Shown: positions 53,033 through 62,533 of the stretch, in pieces
Numbering within the stretch: the stretch's first letter is position 1
Layout of the letters: each line of letters starts with the position of its first letter
Origin: Clostridiales bacterium
GTDB taxonomy: Bacteria > Bacillota > Clostridia > Saccharofermentanales > Saccharofermentanaceae
Assembly (NCBI GenBank): GCA_017617525.1
Contig: JAFZWA010000029.1
Coordinates: forward strand, 1-64,000
Length of the DNA stretch: 64,000 bases
Reading direction: 5' to 3'
The notes under the pieces: model-generated
Database searches by the model: none
Told to the model about the DNA's origin: nothing
What the model saw: only the letters and a program-made list of their open reading frames with translations
Program-made: the position numbers and the translations under genes

Positions 53033-54643
53033 TTAACCCCACAATGCGGTGAGCATCGGAATGATCTGTTTCTTTCTCGACATGACGCCCGGCAGGAATA
53101 CGTGATTGTCCTTCGGCTCGACGTTAAAGGCGAAGCGGATGGTGTCATCGTCGCCGACGTAGAGGAGCTCGGTACCTTCTTGCAGGACATCGGTGAGCAT
53201 TAGGATCACGAAATCATAGCCGCGCTCGGAACGTAGCGTATTCATGTGAGCGATGAATTCGTCCTTGCGGTCGAGCATCTTGAAAGAATCGATGCAGACG
53301 ATCTGCGCGACACCGAGAGTATGCTCGGCGATATGGAATTCCTTGAAGTCGGACTTCATAAGATCCTCAACGGACTTGGTGTCGAAGGAAGCGTTGAAGA
53401 GGTCGTGTCCGAGCTCGTCGATACTTACACCTGCGATACGGGCGAGACGCTCGGCCATCGCAATATCTCTCTGTGTACATGTCGGAGACTTGAACATAAC
53501 GGTATCGGAAAGGATCGCGGCGCACATCAGACCCGCCATCTTCGGGGACGGCATGACACCGTTCTCCTGATAAAGCTCCGTGATGATCGTGTTCGTGCTG
53601 CCGACAGGTTCATTTCGCATGGCGATCGGCTGAGTGGTCTGGATATCCGCGAGTCTGTGGTGATCGATGATCCCCAAGATCTCTGCCTGCTCGAGACCCG
53701 GAACGGACTGCGCGAGCTCGTTGTGGTCAACAAGTACGACCTTTTTTCTTCTCGGACGAAGGAGATGGAATCTCGCAAGAGTACCGATGACCTTGTTGTT
53801 CTCGTCGAGTACCGGGTAACTTCTGAAACGGCTCTTTAAGACGACTTCTTTAACGTCATCGATGTAGTTGTCGAGGTGGAAGCACTGGATCTCGCCGGTG
53901 TAGCACGCGCGGGAGATCGGAAGCGCCTGATAGATGAGCTTGGCGGCCTTGCTGGCGTCAAGCGGTGTGGAGATCACGCATGTATTTGTCTTTCCGGAGA
54001 ACCAGGACGGATCTACGTCGGTCTGGCAAAGGATCAGGCAGTTAACGCCGATGTCAAGTGCGCGCTTGACCATATCCGGCTGATTGCCGCAGAAGACGAT
54101 GCTGTCTTTGGATGAGAACAGGAGGTTCTCGTTGTTCTGCGGAAGCGCGATGCAGATCTCGCCGGAAATGGAATCCGTGGTGGTGTCGCATTCGTTGACG
54201 ATCCGCGCTTCCAGGACGCTTAAGAGGTTGAAGAGCGGAAGGTTGTCGATGTGCGGGTTATTGATCGTCTCCATGTTGTAGGAAGCGATGTCACCGGAAG
54301 AAAGTGTACCGTAAAGAGTGCCGTCTTCGTTGATGACGGGGATCACGGAGATCTTGTCCTCGGACATCGTTCTCCACGCCTTATCCAATGTTACCTGAGC
54401 ATTTAATGCCGGCGGTGTATCGAAGTCGAGATCGCGGACCTGCGTTCTTACGTCGCGGATACGGACCGGCGTCTCAAAACCGAATCTTGCGAGCATGCGC
54501 TTCGTCTCATCGCTTAAATGGTCAAGTCTGGCGGCGGTATAGTCCTGCTCGCCGAGCGCGTGCTTCAGCGCGGCATATGCCATCGCGGATACGACGGTAT
54601 CGGTGTCGGGATTCTTGTGTCCGACAACATAGATTTCACTCAT
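53033..54643 (-). CDS. Mn-dependent inorganic pyrophosphatase with CBS/DRTGG regulation
   Basis: A 536-residue family II enzyme: VGHKNPDTDTVVSA at the start, CBS domain about 70-130 and another near 250-300 with a DRTGG region between them, then the DHH motif GIIDHHRLADIQ and a DHHA2 domain. CBS domains bind adenine nucleotides and set activity. It hydrolyses pyrophosphate to drive biosynthesis. Confidence 0.93.
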   Translation of the reverse strand: MSEIYVVGHKNPDTDTVVSAMAYAALKHALGEQDYTAARLDHLSDETKRMLARFGFETPVRIRDVRTQVRDLDFDTPPALNAQVTLDKAWRTMSEDKISVIPVINEDGTLYGTLSSGDIASYNMETINNPHIDNLPLFNLLSVLEARIVNECDTTTDSISGEICIALPQNNENLLFSSKDSIVFCGNQPDMVKRALDIGVNCLILCQTDVDPSWFSGKTNTCVISTPLDASKAAKLIYQALPISRACYTGEIQCFHLDNYIDDVKEVVLKSRFRSYPVLDENNKVIGTLARFHLLRPRRKKVVLVDHNELAQSVPGLEQAEILGIIDHHRLADIQTTQPIAMRNEPVGSTNTIITELYQENGVMPSPKMAGLMCAAILSDTVMFKSPTCTQRDIAMAERLARIAGVSIDELGHDLFNASFDTKSVEDLMKSDFKEFHIAEHTLGVAQIVCIDSFKMLDRKDEFIAHMNTLRSERGYDFVILMLTDVLQEGTELLYVGDDDTIRFAFNVEPKDNHVFLPGVMSRKKQIIPMLTALWG

Positions 54644-54725
54644 ACAAAAACACCTTCAATTCCTTGCTTCAAGGAGCAGCTTCATACCTCGCGAAAAGCA
54701 CCGCTCCTCGGCTTTCTTTTTCGCT

Positions 54726-56210
54726 TTATACCTGGAACACGAATCCGTAGAAGTCGAAAAGATTCCTTCCGTCCATATAGTGTCCGCCCCAGCCCTTGTA
54801 GCGTCCTTCAACGAGGAAGTAGATCGCGTGTTTGCCGGAAAGACCTTCGACGGTCGCGGTCACGATGCTTGCGTTCGAAGAGAACTCGGCGCATCCGATC
54901 TCATGGCCTTCACGGGAAAGACCGAACTTACCTGTGTATTCAGGAGTGGAGAACTCATCGAGAAGCTTTCCGCTGAAGCCGTATACCTTGGAGGATGCAT
55001 CTTCGCGTGCGGCTTTCTTTGCCTCGGCATCCGGCTCATCCGGGAAGATCGGACGGGCGTACTTTTTCACGGCATCCATCGGAACACCGTCGGCGAAGAT
55101 ATGGATCTTACCGCTCATGTAGCAGTTATCGAGCTTGATGACGCACTTCATTTCAGAACCGGAATGGTTTCCGAAATCATAGTACTTAAAGCCGATGACA
55201 GAGCCGTCGGAGATCTTCGTGACACACTGGTCAAACGGAGTTCTCTCGGTGATCGTCGCGCCGTTAGTGAGGACACATGCCATCTGCGGATTTGTGACAC
55301 GGTAAGGATTGAGGATATCCTCGAATCCCTGGGATGTCATCTCGGCCTGTGTGAATGTGCCGTCTTCGTTCAGTGTAAGCTTATCGACGCAGCCGACGCG
55401 GCTCATGATGGAACCGTTCGTCATCTTGTGATAGAAGATGTACCACTGGTCGCCAACTTTTCCAACGGAACCGTGATCGTTTCCGCCCGGATAGTCGCAT
55501 CCGGAATCAACGAGCGTTCCCTTATATTCAAAAGGACCCGTCGGGGAATCGGATACCGCGTAGACCAACTGGCTTGTCGGCTCGGCGGAAGAATAAATCA
55601 TGTAGTACTTGCCGTTGATCTTACGGGGAGAGCAGGCCTCGAAGAAGTTAAACGGAGCGGTGTTCGGGATGATGTCCATCTTGAAGGAACCGTCGATCAC
55701 TTCGTACATATTGTCCGGGTTTACCTCGAACATGTAGGAGCGAAGGAAACCGCAGTAGACATATACACGTCCGTCATCGTCAACGAGCGTGCCCGGATCG
55801 ATGAAGATACCTCCGTCCGGGTGATTTTCGATATTGTGCTTATAGCGGGAAATGAGCTTGAACGGACCTTCCGGCTTATCGGATACGGCGACGCAGCCGA
55901 GCGCTTCTTGGATATAAGCATAGAGATAATATTTTCCGTCTTTTTCGACTACATCAGGAGCGAAGAGACGTCCGTCCGTCCAGTCGGTATCGGAAGGGTG
56001 ACCCGGGAAATCACGTGTGGCAAAAGCGATGCCGTGAGATGTCCAGTTTGTCGGATCGGAAACAGGCGCCGACCATACTTTCAAACAGAAATCGCAGAAC
56101 TCATCGGTGTCTGCATTATCGTGCGAGCCGTAGATGTAGATACGGTCTCCGAAGATACGGGGTTCGCCGTCCGGAATGTGTTCCCACATGGGAAGATAAG
56201 GATTTGCCAT
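54726..56210 (-). CDS. GH43 family glycosidase
   Basis: A 494-residue five-bladed beta-propeller: EPRIFGDRIYIYGSHD at the first blade, FAPDVVEKDGKYYLYAY, DPGTLVDDDGRVYVY, and the proposed acid Glu in FFEACSPRKINGKYYMIYSS. A C-terminal beta-sandwich (about 330-494, CBM6-like) follows. There is no signal peptide, so it acts on imported arabino- or xylo-oligosaccharides inside the cell. The start at 56210 follows AAAAGGAGA. Confidence 0.9.
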   Translation of the reverse strand: MANPYLPMWEHIPDGEPRIFGDRIYIYGSHDNADTDEFCDFCLKVWSAPVSDPTNWTSHGIAFATRDFPGHPSDTDWTDGRLFAPDVVEKDGKYYLYAYIQEALGCVAVSDKPEGPFKLISRYKHNIENHPDGGIFIDPGTLVDDDGRVYVYCGFLRSYMFEVNPDNMYEVIDGSFKMDIIPNTAPFNFFEACSPRKINGKYYMIYSSAEPTSQLVYAVSDSPTGPFEYKGTLVDSGCDYPGGNDHGSVGKVGDQWYIFYHKMTNGSIMSRVGCVDKLTLNEDGTFTQAEMTSQGFEDILNPYRVTNPQMACVLTNGATITERTPFDQCVTKISDGSVIGFKYYDFGNHSGSEMKCVIKLDNCYMSGKIHIFADGVPMDAVKKYARPIFPDEPDAEAKKAAREDASSKVYGFSGKLLDEFSTPEYTGKFGLSREGHEIGCAEFSSNASIVTATVEGLSGKHAIYFLVEGRYKGWGGHYMDGRNLFDFYGFVFQV

Positions 56211-56305
56211 AGTGATTCTCCTTTTCTTGCGAAAGATACGATTATTATAGCAAATGCGAAGAAACAAATGCTATAATCATTCAGTAAGAAAGGAAGGTTT
56301 TTCTG

Positions 56306-57265
56306 ATGCATTTTTATCCGTTTATCGACGCGTACTGCATGTTTTTTATCTACGCGTTCATCGGTTGGGTCGTCGAGGTCGTCTACTATGGTCTTGACGA
56401 AAAACGCTTCATTAACCGAGGCTTTTTGAACGGACCGCTTTGCCCTGTATACGGTATCGGATTTTACGGCGTTATCCTCCTTCTCGAAAGGCTTGCAGAC
56501 AACTTCTTCCTTTTGTTCTTCGGCTCGATGATCATCTGTACGTTCGTCGAGTTCTGGGCAGGTTTCATCCTCTATCGCATGTTCAAACTCCGCTGGTGGG
56601 ACTACCGCGACGAGAAGTATAACTTCATGGGCTTTATCTGTCCGAAGTTCTCTCTTTACTGGGGTATCGCCTGTTCTCTCGGTATCTATGTCCTGCACCC
56701 GACGGTCCTTTGGATCCTCGGAAATACGCACGACAACCTTCAGCTCGTGCTTCTTATAGTCGCTACGACGATCATGATCTGCGACATCATCGCGACCGTT
56801 ACTGCGATCTTCGGCGTCAAGCGCCGTCTCGGCCCGCTGACGAGTGTTTCCGGTGAGATGAAGGTGATCTCCGATAAGATCGGCGGCAGCATTTACGGCC
56901 GTGTGGATACCATGCTTACCAAGAGCCAGAACTATCCCGCGTGGCGTGAGCTTTACGACAAGCACAGAAAGGAAGAAAAGGAACTTGCCCGTCGCCATCG
57001 TGCTGAGGAAAAAGCACTGTACGGCAACATGATCCCGATCGTCCGCACTCCTGCGGAAACCAGAGCCGCTATCGCCGCAAAGGGCGCGAGCCTGGTAAAG
57101 ACGCTGACCGCGCCGGAGCGACACGTACTTCGAAATGTCTACCTCAATGTCGGTGAGCACGGAAAGACGGCTTTTGATAATATTACCAAAGTGCTTCCGT
57201 TTTCGAGAAAAACATCCGTTTCCGAGGAAGACACAGAAGAAGCCGAAGGAAAAGCCGAAAAGTAA
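56306..57265 (+). CDS. CmpB-like putative ABC transporter permease (PF06541)
   Basis: A 319-residue protein with about five helices in the first 170 residues: FIYAFIGWVVEVVYYGLDEKRFINRGFLNGPLCPVYGIG, followed by CTFVEFWAGFILYR and WDYRDEKYNFMGFICPKFSLYWG, diagnostic for this family. The C-terminal part is cytoplasmic, basic and helical. Not a proven transporter. Ribosome site AAAGGAAGG. Confidence 0.88.
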   Translation: MHFYPFIDAYCMFFIYAFIGWVVEVVYYGLDEKRFINRGFLNGPLCPVYGIGFYGVILLLERLADNFFLLFFGSMIICTFVEFWAGFILYRMFKLRWWDYRDEKYNFMGFICPKFSLYWGIACSLGIYVLHPTVLWILGNTHDNLQLVLLIVATTIMICDIIATVTAIFGVKRRLGPLTSVSGEMKVISDKIGGSIYGRVDTMLTKSQNYPAWRELYDKHRKEEKELARRHRAEEKALYGNMIPIVRTPAETRAAIAAKGASLVKTLTAPERHVLRNVYLNVGEHGKTAFDNITKVLPFSRKTSVSEEDTEEAEGKAEK

Positions 57266-57366
57266 GTTTTCAAACTTTATTTATATATCCGAATGTGGTA
57301 TCCTATTCCTAGTTTTGGAGACGGGGAACCGATGCATGGTCATTAAGATCGTGCCGGGTATGGAAC

Positions 57367-58317
57367 ATGAAACACATTTTTATCATCAATCCACGTGCGG
57401 GAAAAGAGAAAGAGAATCTCTCTATTCGTGTGCGTTCATATGTTGCTTCCCACCCGGAGCTGGGCGCTCTGGTCTTTGATACCGAGTATGTCGGCCACGA
57501 GACCGTCCTTGTGCAACGACTCTGCCACATTTTTGAAGATGAGACGATCCGCCTGATCATCTGCGGCGGTTCCGGATCGCTTTGCAGGGCGATCAGCGGA
57601 ATCTCGAACTTTTCCATGGTCGAGGTGGCGTTTTTCCCTTGTGGCATGACAAACGATTTCCTGAAAGTTTTTGAAGGTGAAGTGGAAGCCTTTTCCAATA
57701 TGGACAATTTGATCACGGGTACACCGATGTATCTCGATGTAATGGATTTCGGTCTGGGAAAAGCACTGAACTTCTGCTCCGTCGGTTTTGAAGCCAAGGT
57801 CGCTTCGGACGTCAACAGCCTTTCGCGTTTTTCCATCGTCGGTACCAAGATCCCGTATCTCCTTTCGATCATCCGAAATTCTGTCTTCAACGTCAGCAGC
57901 CAGTATTCGATCACGGTCGACGGTCAGGAGATCCTGGGAAGAAAGTCGTCGATCACCGCGTTTAACGGTATCTGCTACGGCGGCTCCTATTCGCCGGTTC
58001 AAAATGCCAGCCCGGTAAGCGGCAAGGTCAAACTGCTTCTGGCGGATTCGCTTTCGTTCTTCTCTTTGCTCCCCGGAATCGGAGCGTATAGAAGAGGAGA
58101 ACTTTCCAAACTCGGAAAATCCGTCCGCGTCATCGATCCTTCCGAGATCTCGATCAAACTGGCGGGTAACAAGAACATGATGTTTACGGCAGACGGTGAG
58201 TCCTTTGAACTGGATAAGCACGAGACCGCGCTTTCGATCCGCGTGCTGCCGACTACATTAAAATTCGTCGTTCCTTCGGGCGTCGCCCTGAAAGAACAGT
58301 GCAGAGAAGGAGAGTAA
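57367..58317 (+). CDS. Diacylglycerol-kinase family protein with altered GGDGT motif
   Basis: A 316-residue protein. The NPRAGKEKE N-terminus and the C-terminal beta domain are those of DagK/YegS/LCB5 lipid kinases. The catalytic GGDGT is here CGGSGSLCRA (67-76), with Asp replaced by Ser and Thr by Ser. The enzyme may therefore have lost activity or changed nucleotide use. Followed by a hybrid kinase 2 nt later, so they share a transcript. Confidence 0.75.
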   Translation: MKHIFIINPRAGKEKENLSIRVRSYVASHPELGALVFDTEYVGHETVLVQRLCHIFEDETIRLIICGGSGSLCRAISGISNFSMVEVAFFPCGMTNDFLKVFEGEVEAFSNMDNLITGTPMYLDVMDFGLGKALNFCSVGFEAKVASDVNSLSRFSIVGTKIPYLLSIIRNSVFNVSSQYSITVDGQEILGRKSSITAFNGICYGGSYSPVQNASPVSGKVKLLLADSLSFFSLLPGIGAYRRGELSKLGKSVRVIDPSEISIKLAGNKNMMFTADGESFELDKHETALSIRVLPTTLKFVVPSGVALKEQCREGE

Positions 58318-58319
58318 CT

Positions 58320-61046
58320 ATGCTTCTGGAAAAAAGAGATGCCCATAGGATCCTGCTTCTCATCTACGTGGTCACATGTATCTTCTTCATGTTCATGTCT
58401 TCGCAGGTATCGGTCTATCCGCAGTTCTTCAATATCTACTGCATCATTACGCCGATCGTCGCCTATCTTCTCACGAAGATCTCCAGAGACAGCTACAAGT
58501 TCCAGATGTACATGATGACGTCATTCTTCCTGTCGATGGTGGTGCTTTACGGTATCTACTATCAGAACCCGGGAACGATCCAGGACGGCTTTATCACCGT
58601 AGCCTGCGTCGTCTCACTGTATTTCGACTTCGCGCCGAACCTTTACTGCCTGATCTTCACGGCGCTTTACTACGCATTCTGGATCGTCTATGACTATGAT
58701 CTGCTCCTGGGCTACAGAACCCTGGAGGAGCTGATGGTCCGTATCATCATCCTGATCATCGCGCAGGTCTTCCTCATGGCGCTCGTATCGTTCATTAACC
58801 GCTCGAAAAGAACTCTTACGCAAAAGACGCAGAGTACCGAGGATCTTCTTCAGATCGTTGAGATCAAGAAGAAGGAGGCCGTTGCCGCTTCTCAGACAAA
58901 GGCGGACTTCCTCGCGAACATGTCCCATGAGATCAGAACGCCAATGAACGCGATCGTCGGTATGACCGAGATGATCCTTCGTGATGACATCAATCCGGGC
59001 GTACGTGAAAACGCGAGAAATATCAAGAGCGCAGGTAACGCGCTTCTGGCGATCGTTAATGATATCCTCGACTTCAGTAAGATCGAATCCGGTAAGATGG
59101 AGATCATCAATGTCCGTTATCAGCTGACTTCGGTCATCAACGACATCATCAACATCATTACCGTCCGTATGCAGGATAAAAACCTCGACCTCGTGGTCAA
59201 TATCGATCCGAAGATCCCGAGTGAACTGGTCGGCGACGAGATCCGTATCCGTCAGATCCTGCTGAATCTTCTGAATAACGCGGTCAAGTTTACGTCCGAA
59301 GGTCATATCACTTTGCGTGTCGCTTATCAGCCTGTCTCGAGTGACATGTGTCTTCTGCACTTTGATGTATCTGATACCGGTATGGGTATCAAGCCCGAAG
59401 ACAAGCAGAAGCTCTTCGGATCCTTCCAGCGTGTCGATACCAGACAGAACCGCGCGGTCGAAGGAACGGGCCTCGGTCTTTCGATCTGTAAGCGTTTGAC
59501 CGAACTCATGGGCGGTACGATCTCCGTTGAGAGTGTATACGGACAGGGAAGTACGTTCTCTTTTGAACTTCACCAGTATATTGCCAAGCAGAAATCACTT
59601 GCGAGTGTTCCCGCGGATAAGGTCGAACATGTCCTTTACTTTGACGAGAAGGCGATCTATCGCGATCAGGCCAGATCCGACCTGCAGCGTCTCGGGGTTT
59701 CCGCCCGTTTCGCTTCGAAGATCAAGGATCTCGATCCTGCGTCGAACGCGTCGTATTCCTATTTCTTCGTATCCAAGCCGCTTTTTGATGAGTTCTCTCA
59801 TCAGATCCGTGAATTCTGCGATACCCACGGCCAGCCGAAGATCGTCCTGATGTTCGATAAGAACGAACTGTCGACAGGTTATAAGGACGTTCTCGTTGTA
59901 CGCCGTCCTGTTTATTCCGCGGTATTCGCGTCCGTTCTTACCGAGACGCCGATCGAGTCCCTCGACAGTGATGAGTTTACAGAGAGCTTCATCGCTCCGG
60001 AGGCCAAGGTCCTCGTCGTCGATGATAACGCCGTTAACCTCAAGGTCGTCAAAGGCCTTCTCGAGCCGTATCAGATGCATGTCACTACCGCGAATTCCGG
60101 TAAGGAGTGTATCGAGATGTTAAGAGACGGTGAGAGGTTCGATATCATTTACATGGACCACATGATGCCGGAATTAGACGGTATCGATACACTGCGTCTG
60201 ATCCGTCAGATGGAAGACGAGTATTTCCAGAAAGTGCCTGTCGTCGCGCTTACGGCAAACGCGGTCAGCGGTGTGCGTGAGATGTTCTTTAACGAAGGCT
60301 TCCAGGATTACGTAAGTAAGCCGATCGAGCTGTCACAGCTTGAGAAGTCCTTAAAGAGCAACCTGCCGTCTGAAATGATCATCAGAAAACAGCATACCGT
60401 CGCAAGTGCCCCGCACTTCGGCGAAGGCGCCGTACAGCTTCGTGGCGTAGACTGCAGCCGTGGTCTTTTGAACTGCGGTAACAATATCGATAACTACATC
60501 AGCCTCCTCAAGGTCGTTTACGAGGATGGTATGGTGAAGATCGAGCGCCTGCGTGATCAGGCGGAAACAAAGGATTACGCGGGCTTCGGTATCGAGGCGC
60601 ATGCCTTGAAGAGCGTCTGCGCGTCGATCGGTGCCATGGAGCTTTCCGAGTTCGCGAAAGAGCACGAATTCGCGAACTACGAAGGACGCTTCGATTATAT
60701 CGACGCGAACCACAACGATCTTCTTTCGATGTACCAGTCACTTCTTGATGATATCGGACTCGAGCTTCGCGCGCGAGGCGTGCTCGATTCCCAGGAAGAG
60801 GCGGCGGCCGAAGGAAATCCGAAGTCTCCGATCGGAAAAGATATGCTCATGGAGACGATCGGCGAGATCAAAACGAGTGTCGAGGATTTCGACACGGATA
60901 TGGCGCTCGCGAAGATCGACTGGCTTCTTACTTACGATGTCGGTTCGGATATTGAGCTCGTGCTTAAGAGAACACGTAACTGCCTCAACGACTTCCAGTA
61001 CGATGAGGCGGTCGAGAATCTGAAAAATCTTATGGGAGAGAACTAA
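58320..61046 (+). CDS. Hybrid sensor histidine kinase (HK-REC-REC-Hpt)
   Basis: A 908-residue protein. About six helices at 10-170, HisKA with His203 (SHEIRTPMNAIVGM), a catalytic ATPase domain, a degenerate receiver about 450-550, a true receiver with Asp613 (IIYMDHMMPE), and an Hpt domain with His761 (AHALKSVCASIG). This is a full internal phosphorelay. The next gene, a REC-GGDEF protein 2 nt downstream, is the likely final acceptor. Confidence 0.9.
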   Translation: MLLEKRDAHRILLLIYVVTCIFFMFMSSQVSVYPQFFNIYCIITPIVAYLLTKISRDSYKFQMYMMTSFFLSMVVLYGIYYQNPGTIQDGFITVACVVSLYFDFAPNLYCLIFTALYYAFWIVYDYDLLLGYRTLEELMVRIIILIIAQVFLMALVSFINRSKRTLTQKTQSTEDLLQIVEIKKKEAVAASQTKADFLANMSHEIRTPMNAIVGMTEMILRDDINPGVRENARNIKSAGNALLAIVNDILDFSKIESGKMEIINVRYQLTSVINDIINIITVRMQDKNLDLVVNIDPKIPSELVGDEIRIRQILLNLLNNAVKFTSEGHITLRVAYQPVSSDMCLLHFDVSDTGMGIKPEDKQKLFGSFQRVDTRQNRAVEGTGLGLSICKRLTELMGGTISVESVYGQGSTFSFELHQYIAKQKSLASVPADKVEHVLYFDEKAIYRDQARSDLQRLGVSARFASKIKDLDPASNASYSYFFVSKPLFDEFSHQIREFCDTHGQPKIVLMFDKNELSTGYKDVLVVRRPVYSAVFASVLTETPIESLDSDEFTESFIAPEAKVLVVDDNAVNLKVVKGLLEPYQMHVTTANSGKECIEMLRDGERFDIIYMDHMMPELDGIDTLRLIRQMEDEYFQKVPVVALTANAVSGVREMFFNEGFQDYVSKPIELSQLEKSLKSNLPSEMIIRKQHTVASAPHFGEGAVQLRGVDCSRGLLNCGNNIDNYISLLKVVYEDGMVKIERLRDQAETKDYAGFGIEAHALKSVCASIGAMELSEFAKEHEFANYEGRFDYIDANHNDLLSMYQSLLDDIGLELRARGVLDSQEEAAAEGNPKSPIGKDMLMETIGEIKTSVEDFDTDMALAKIDWLLTYDVGSDIELVLKRTRNCLNDFQYDEAVENLKNLMGEN

Positions 61047-61048
61047 GG

Positions 61049-62419
61049 GTGGACAAGGTAAAAACGATCCTGGTCGTGGATGACAGCAAAGCGAATCTAA
61101 CATTGGCAAAACAGGCCCTGGATGAATTCTATCAGGTCAGTCTCGTTCCGTCGGGACAGATGGCCCTTCGTTTCCTGGAAAAGAAGATCCCGGATCTGAT
61201 CCTTCTGGATATCAATATGCCGGAGATGGACGGACTGGAGACACTTCGCCAGATCCGCGCCAACCATGACTACAAAGACGTTCCCGTTATCTTTCTGACG
61301 GCAAGAACGGACGCGGAGACCGAGGTCGAATGCCTAAAGCTCGGTGCCGCGGACTTTATCGCGAAGCCTTTTATCCCGCAGGTCATGCGTTCACGTATCG
61401 CCAGAACACTCGAACTTGAAGAGTTCCGTCGTCTGGCCGAAAAGCGCGCGCAGCGCTTCGAGAGCATCGCGTCCAAAGACCCGATGACAGGCCTTTGGAA
61501 CCGTTCCTATCTGACACAGACGATCGAAGTGATCCTCGCCAAAGGCACGAGTGCCGCGTATATGATCCTGGACGTCGACCACTTTAAGAGCGTTAACGAT
61601 AAGCTCGGACACATCGTAGGTGACCAGGTATTGAACCGTCTGGCGCATATGATGATCGAGTACTTCCCGGACGAGATCGTCGGACGTCTCGGCGGTGACG
61701 AGTTCGTTATCTTTATGGAGAATCCGCCGGAGAACGAGGTGCTTTCCAAGCGCCTTAAGGTATTCCAGATGGCGGTCAATGAGGAGCTTCAGGTCGTAAC
61801 GAACGGCATTGCCACCATGTCCATCGGTATCGCGCTGGCGCCGCAGGACGGCAACAACATGGATACGCTCTATGATAAGGCCGACCGAGCCCTGTACGTA
61901 GTTAAGAAGGAAGGTAAGAACAACTTCCGTTTCTACAGTTCGACGCTTCCGTCAAAGCAGGCAAAACTGGACCGCCCCGAGGCGATCGAGATGAATATCC
62001 GTACACTTATGCAGCAGCTCAAGGAACCGGGCACGATCCGTGGCGCATACTGGCAGGATTATGAGCCGTTCCTCGCGATCTTCCGTTTTATCGAGCGAAT
62101 GATGGCAAGATCCGAGCAGACCTTCTGTGTCATGCTCGTTACTCTCCTTGATACGGACGGGAACATGCTGGACGCGCATTCTCTTGAGCCCGCCATGGAT
62201 GTGCTTTTCACGGCGATCCAGGATACGCTTAGGAAAGGCGATGTTTTCACGAAGTTCAGCGGCGCCCAGTATATCGTCATGCTGCCTTCCGCTAAAGCCG
62301 AAAGCGGCGGCGTGATCGCGTCTGACCGTCTTAAGAAGCGTTTCGAGGAGTTAAATACGGATCCGAATGTCGTCATTTCTACGGATCTGACCATGATGGA
62401 CATGGTCGAGCGCGCGTAA
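61049..62419 (+). CDS. REC-GGDEF response regulator with degenerate C-terminal GGDEF
   Basis: A 456-residue protein. Receiver Asp54 (LLDINMPEM), then a GGDEF domain (active motif RLGGDEF, 215-219) that makes c-di-GMP. There is no RxxD inhibitory site at the expected place. The last ~130 residues resemble a second GGDEF fold with a broken motif (FSGAQYIVML). GTG start, behind the hybrid kinase that should phosphorylate it. Confidence 0.9.
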   Translation: MDKVKTILVVDDSKANLTLAKQALDEFYQVSLVPSGQMALRFLEKKIPDLILLDINMPEMDGLETLRQIRANHDYKDVPVIFLTARTDAETEVECLKLGAADFIAKPFIPQVMRSRIARTLELEEFRRLAEKRAQRFESIASKDPMTGLWNRSYLTQTIEVILAKGTSAAYMILDVDHFKSVNDKLGHIVGDQVLNRLAHMMIEYFPDEIVGRLGGDEFVIFMENPPENEVLSKRLKVFQMAVNEELQVVTNGIATMSIGIALAPQDGNNMDTLYDKADRALYVVKKEGKNNFRFYSSTLPSKQAKLDRPEAIEMNIRTLMQQLKEPGTIRGAYWQDYEPFLAIFRFIERMMARSEQTFCVMLVTLLDTDGNMLDAHSLEPAMDVLFTAIQDTLRKGDVFTKFSGAQYIVMLPSAKAESGGVIASDRLKKRFEELNTDPNVVISTDLTMMDMVERA

Positions 62420-62533
62420 AACGCCCGAAAATCCCACATTGTTTTTATACCGGTGCTTTTCTATAAGAATATAGAAGAGTTTGCCTATTTATGGTAAAAT
62501 TACAAAGTTATATGTTTCAATGGAGGCAGGAAA

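Noticed and set aside
54780-56276. Long open frame opposite the GH43 gene
   Set aside because: The complementary strand has a full glycosidase; the shadow frame has no recognisable domain.
62420-62533. T-box leader before serS or hisS
   Set aside because: The upstream regions are about 100 bp and lack the T-box sequence and the antiterminator arrangement.
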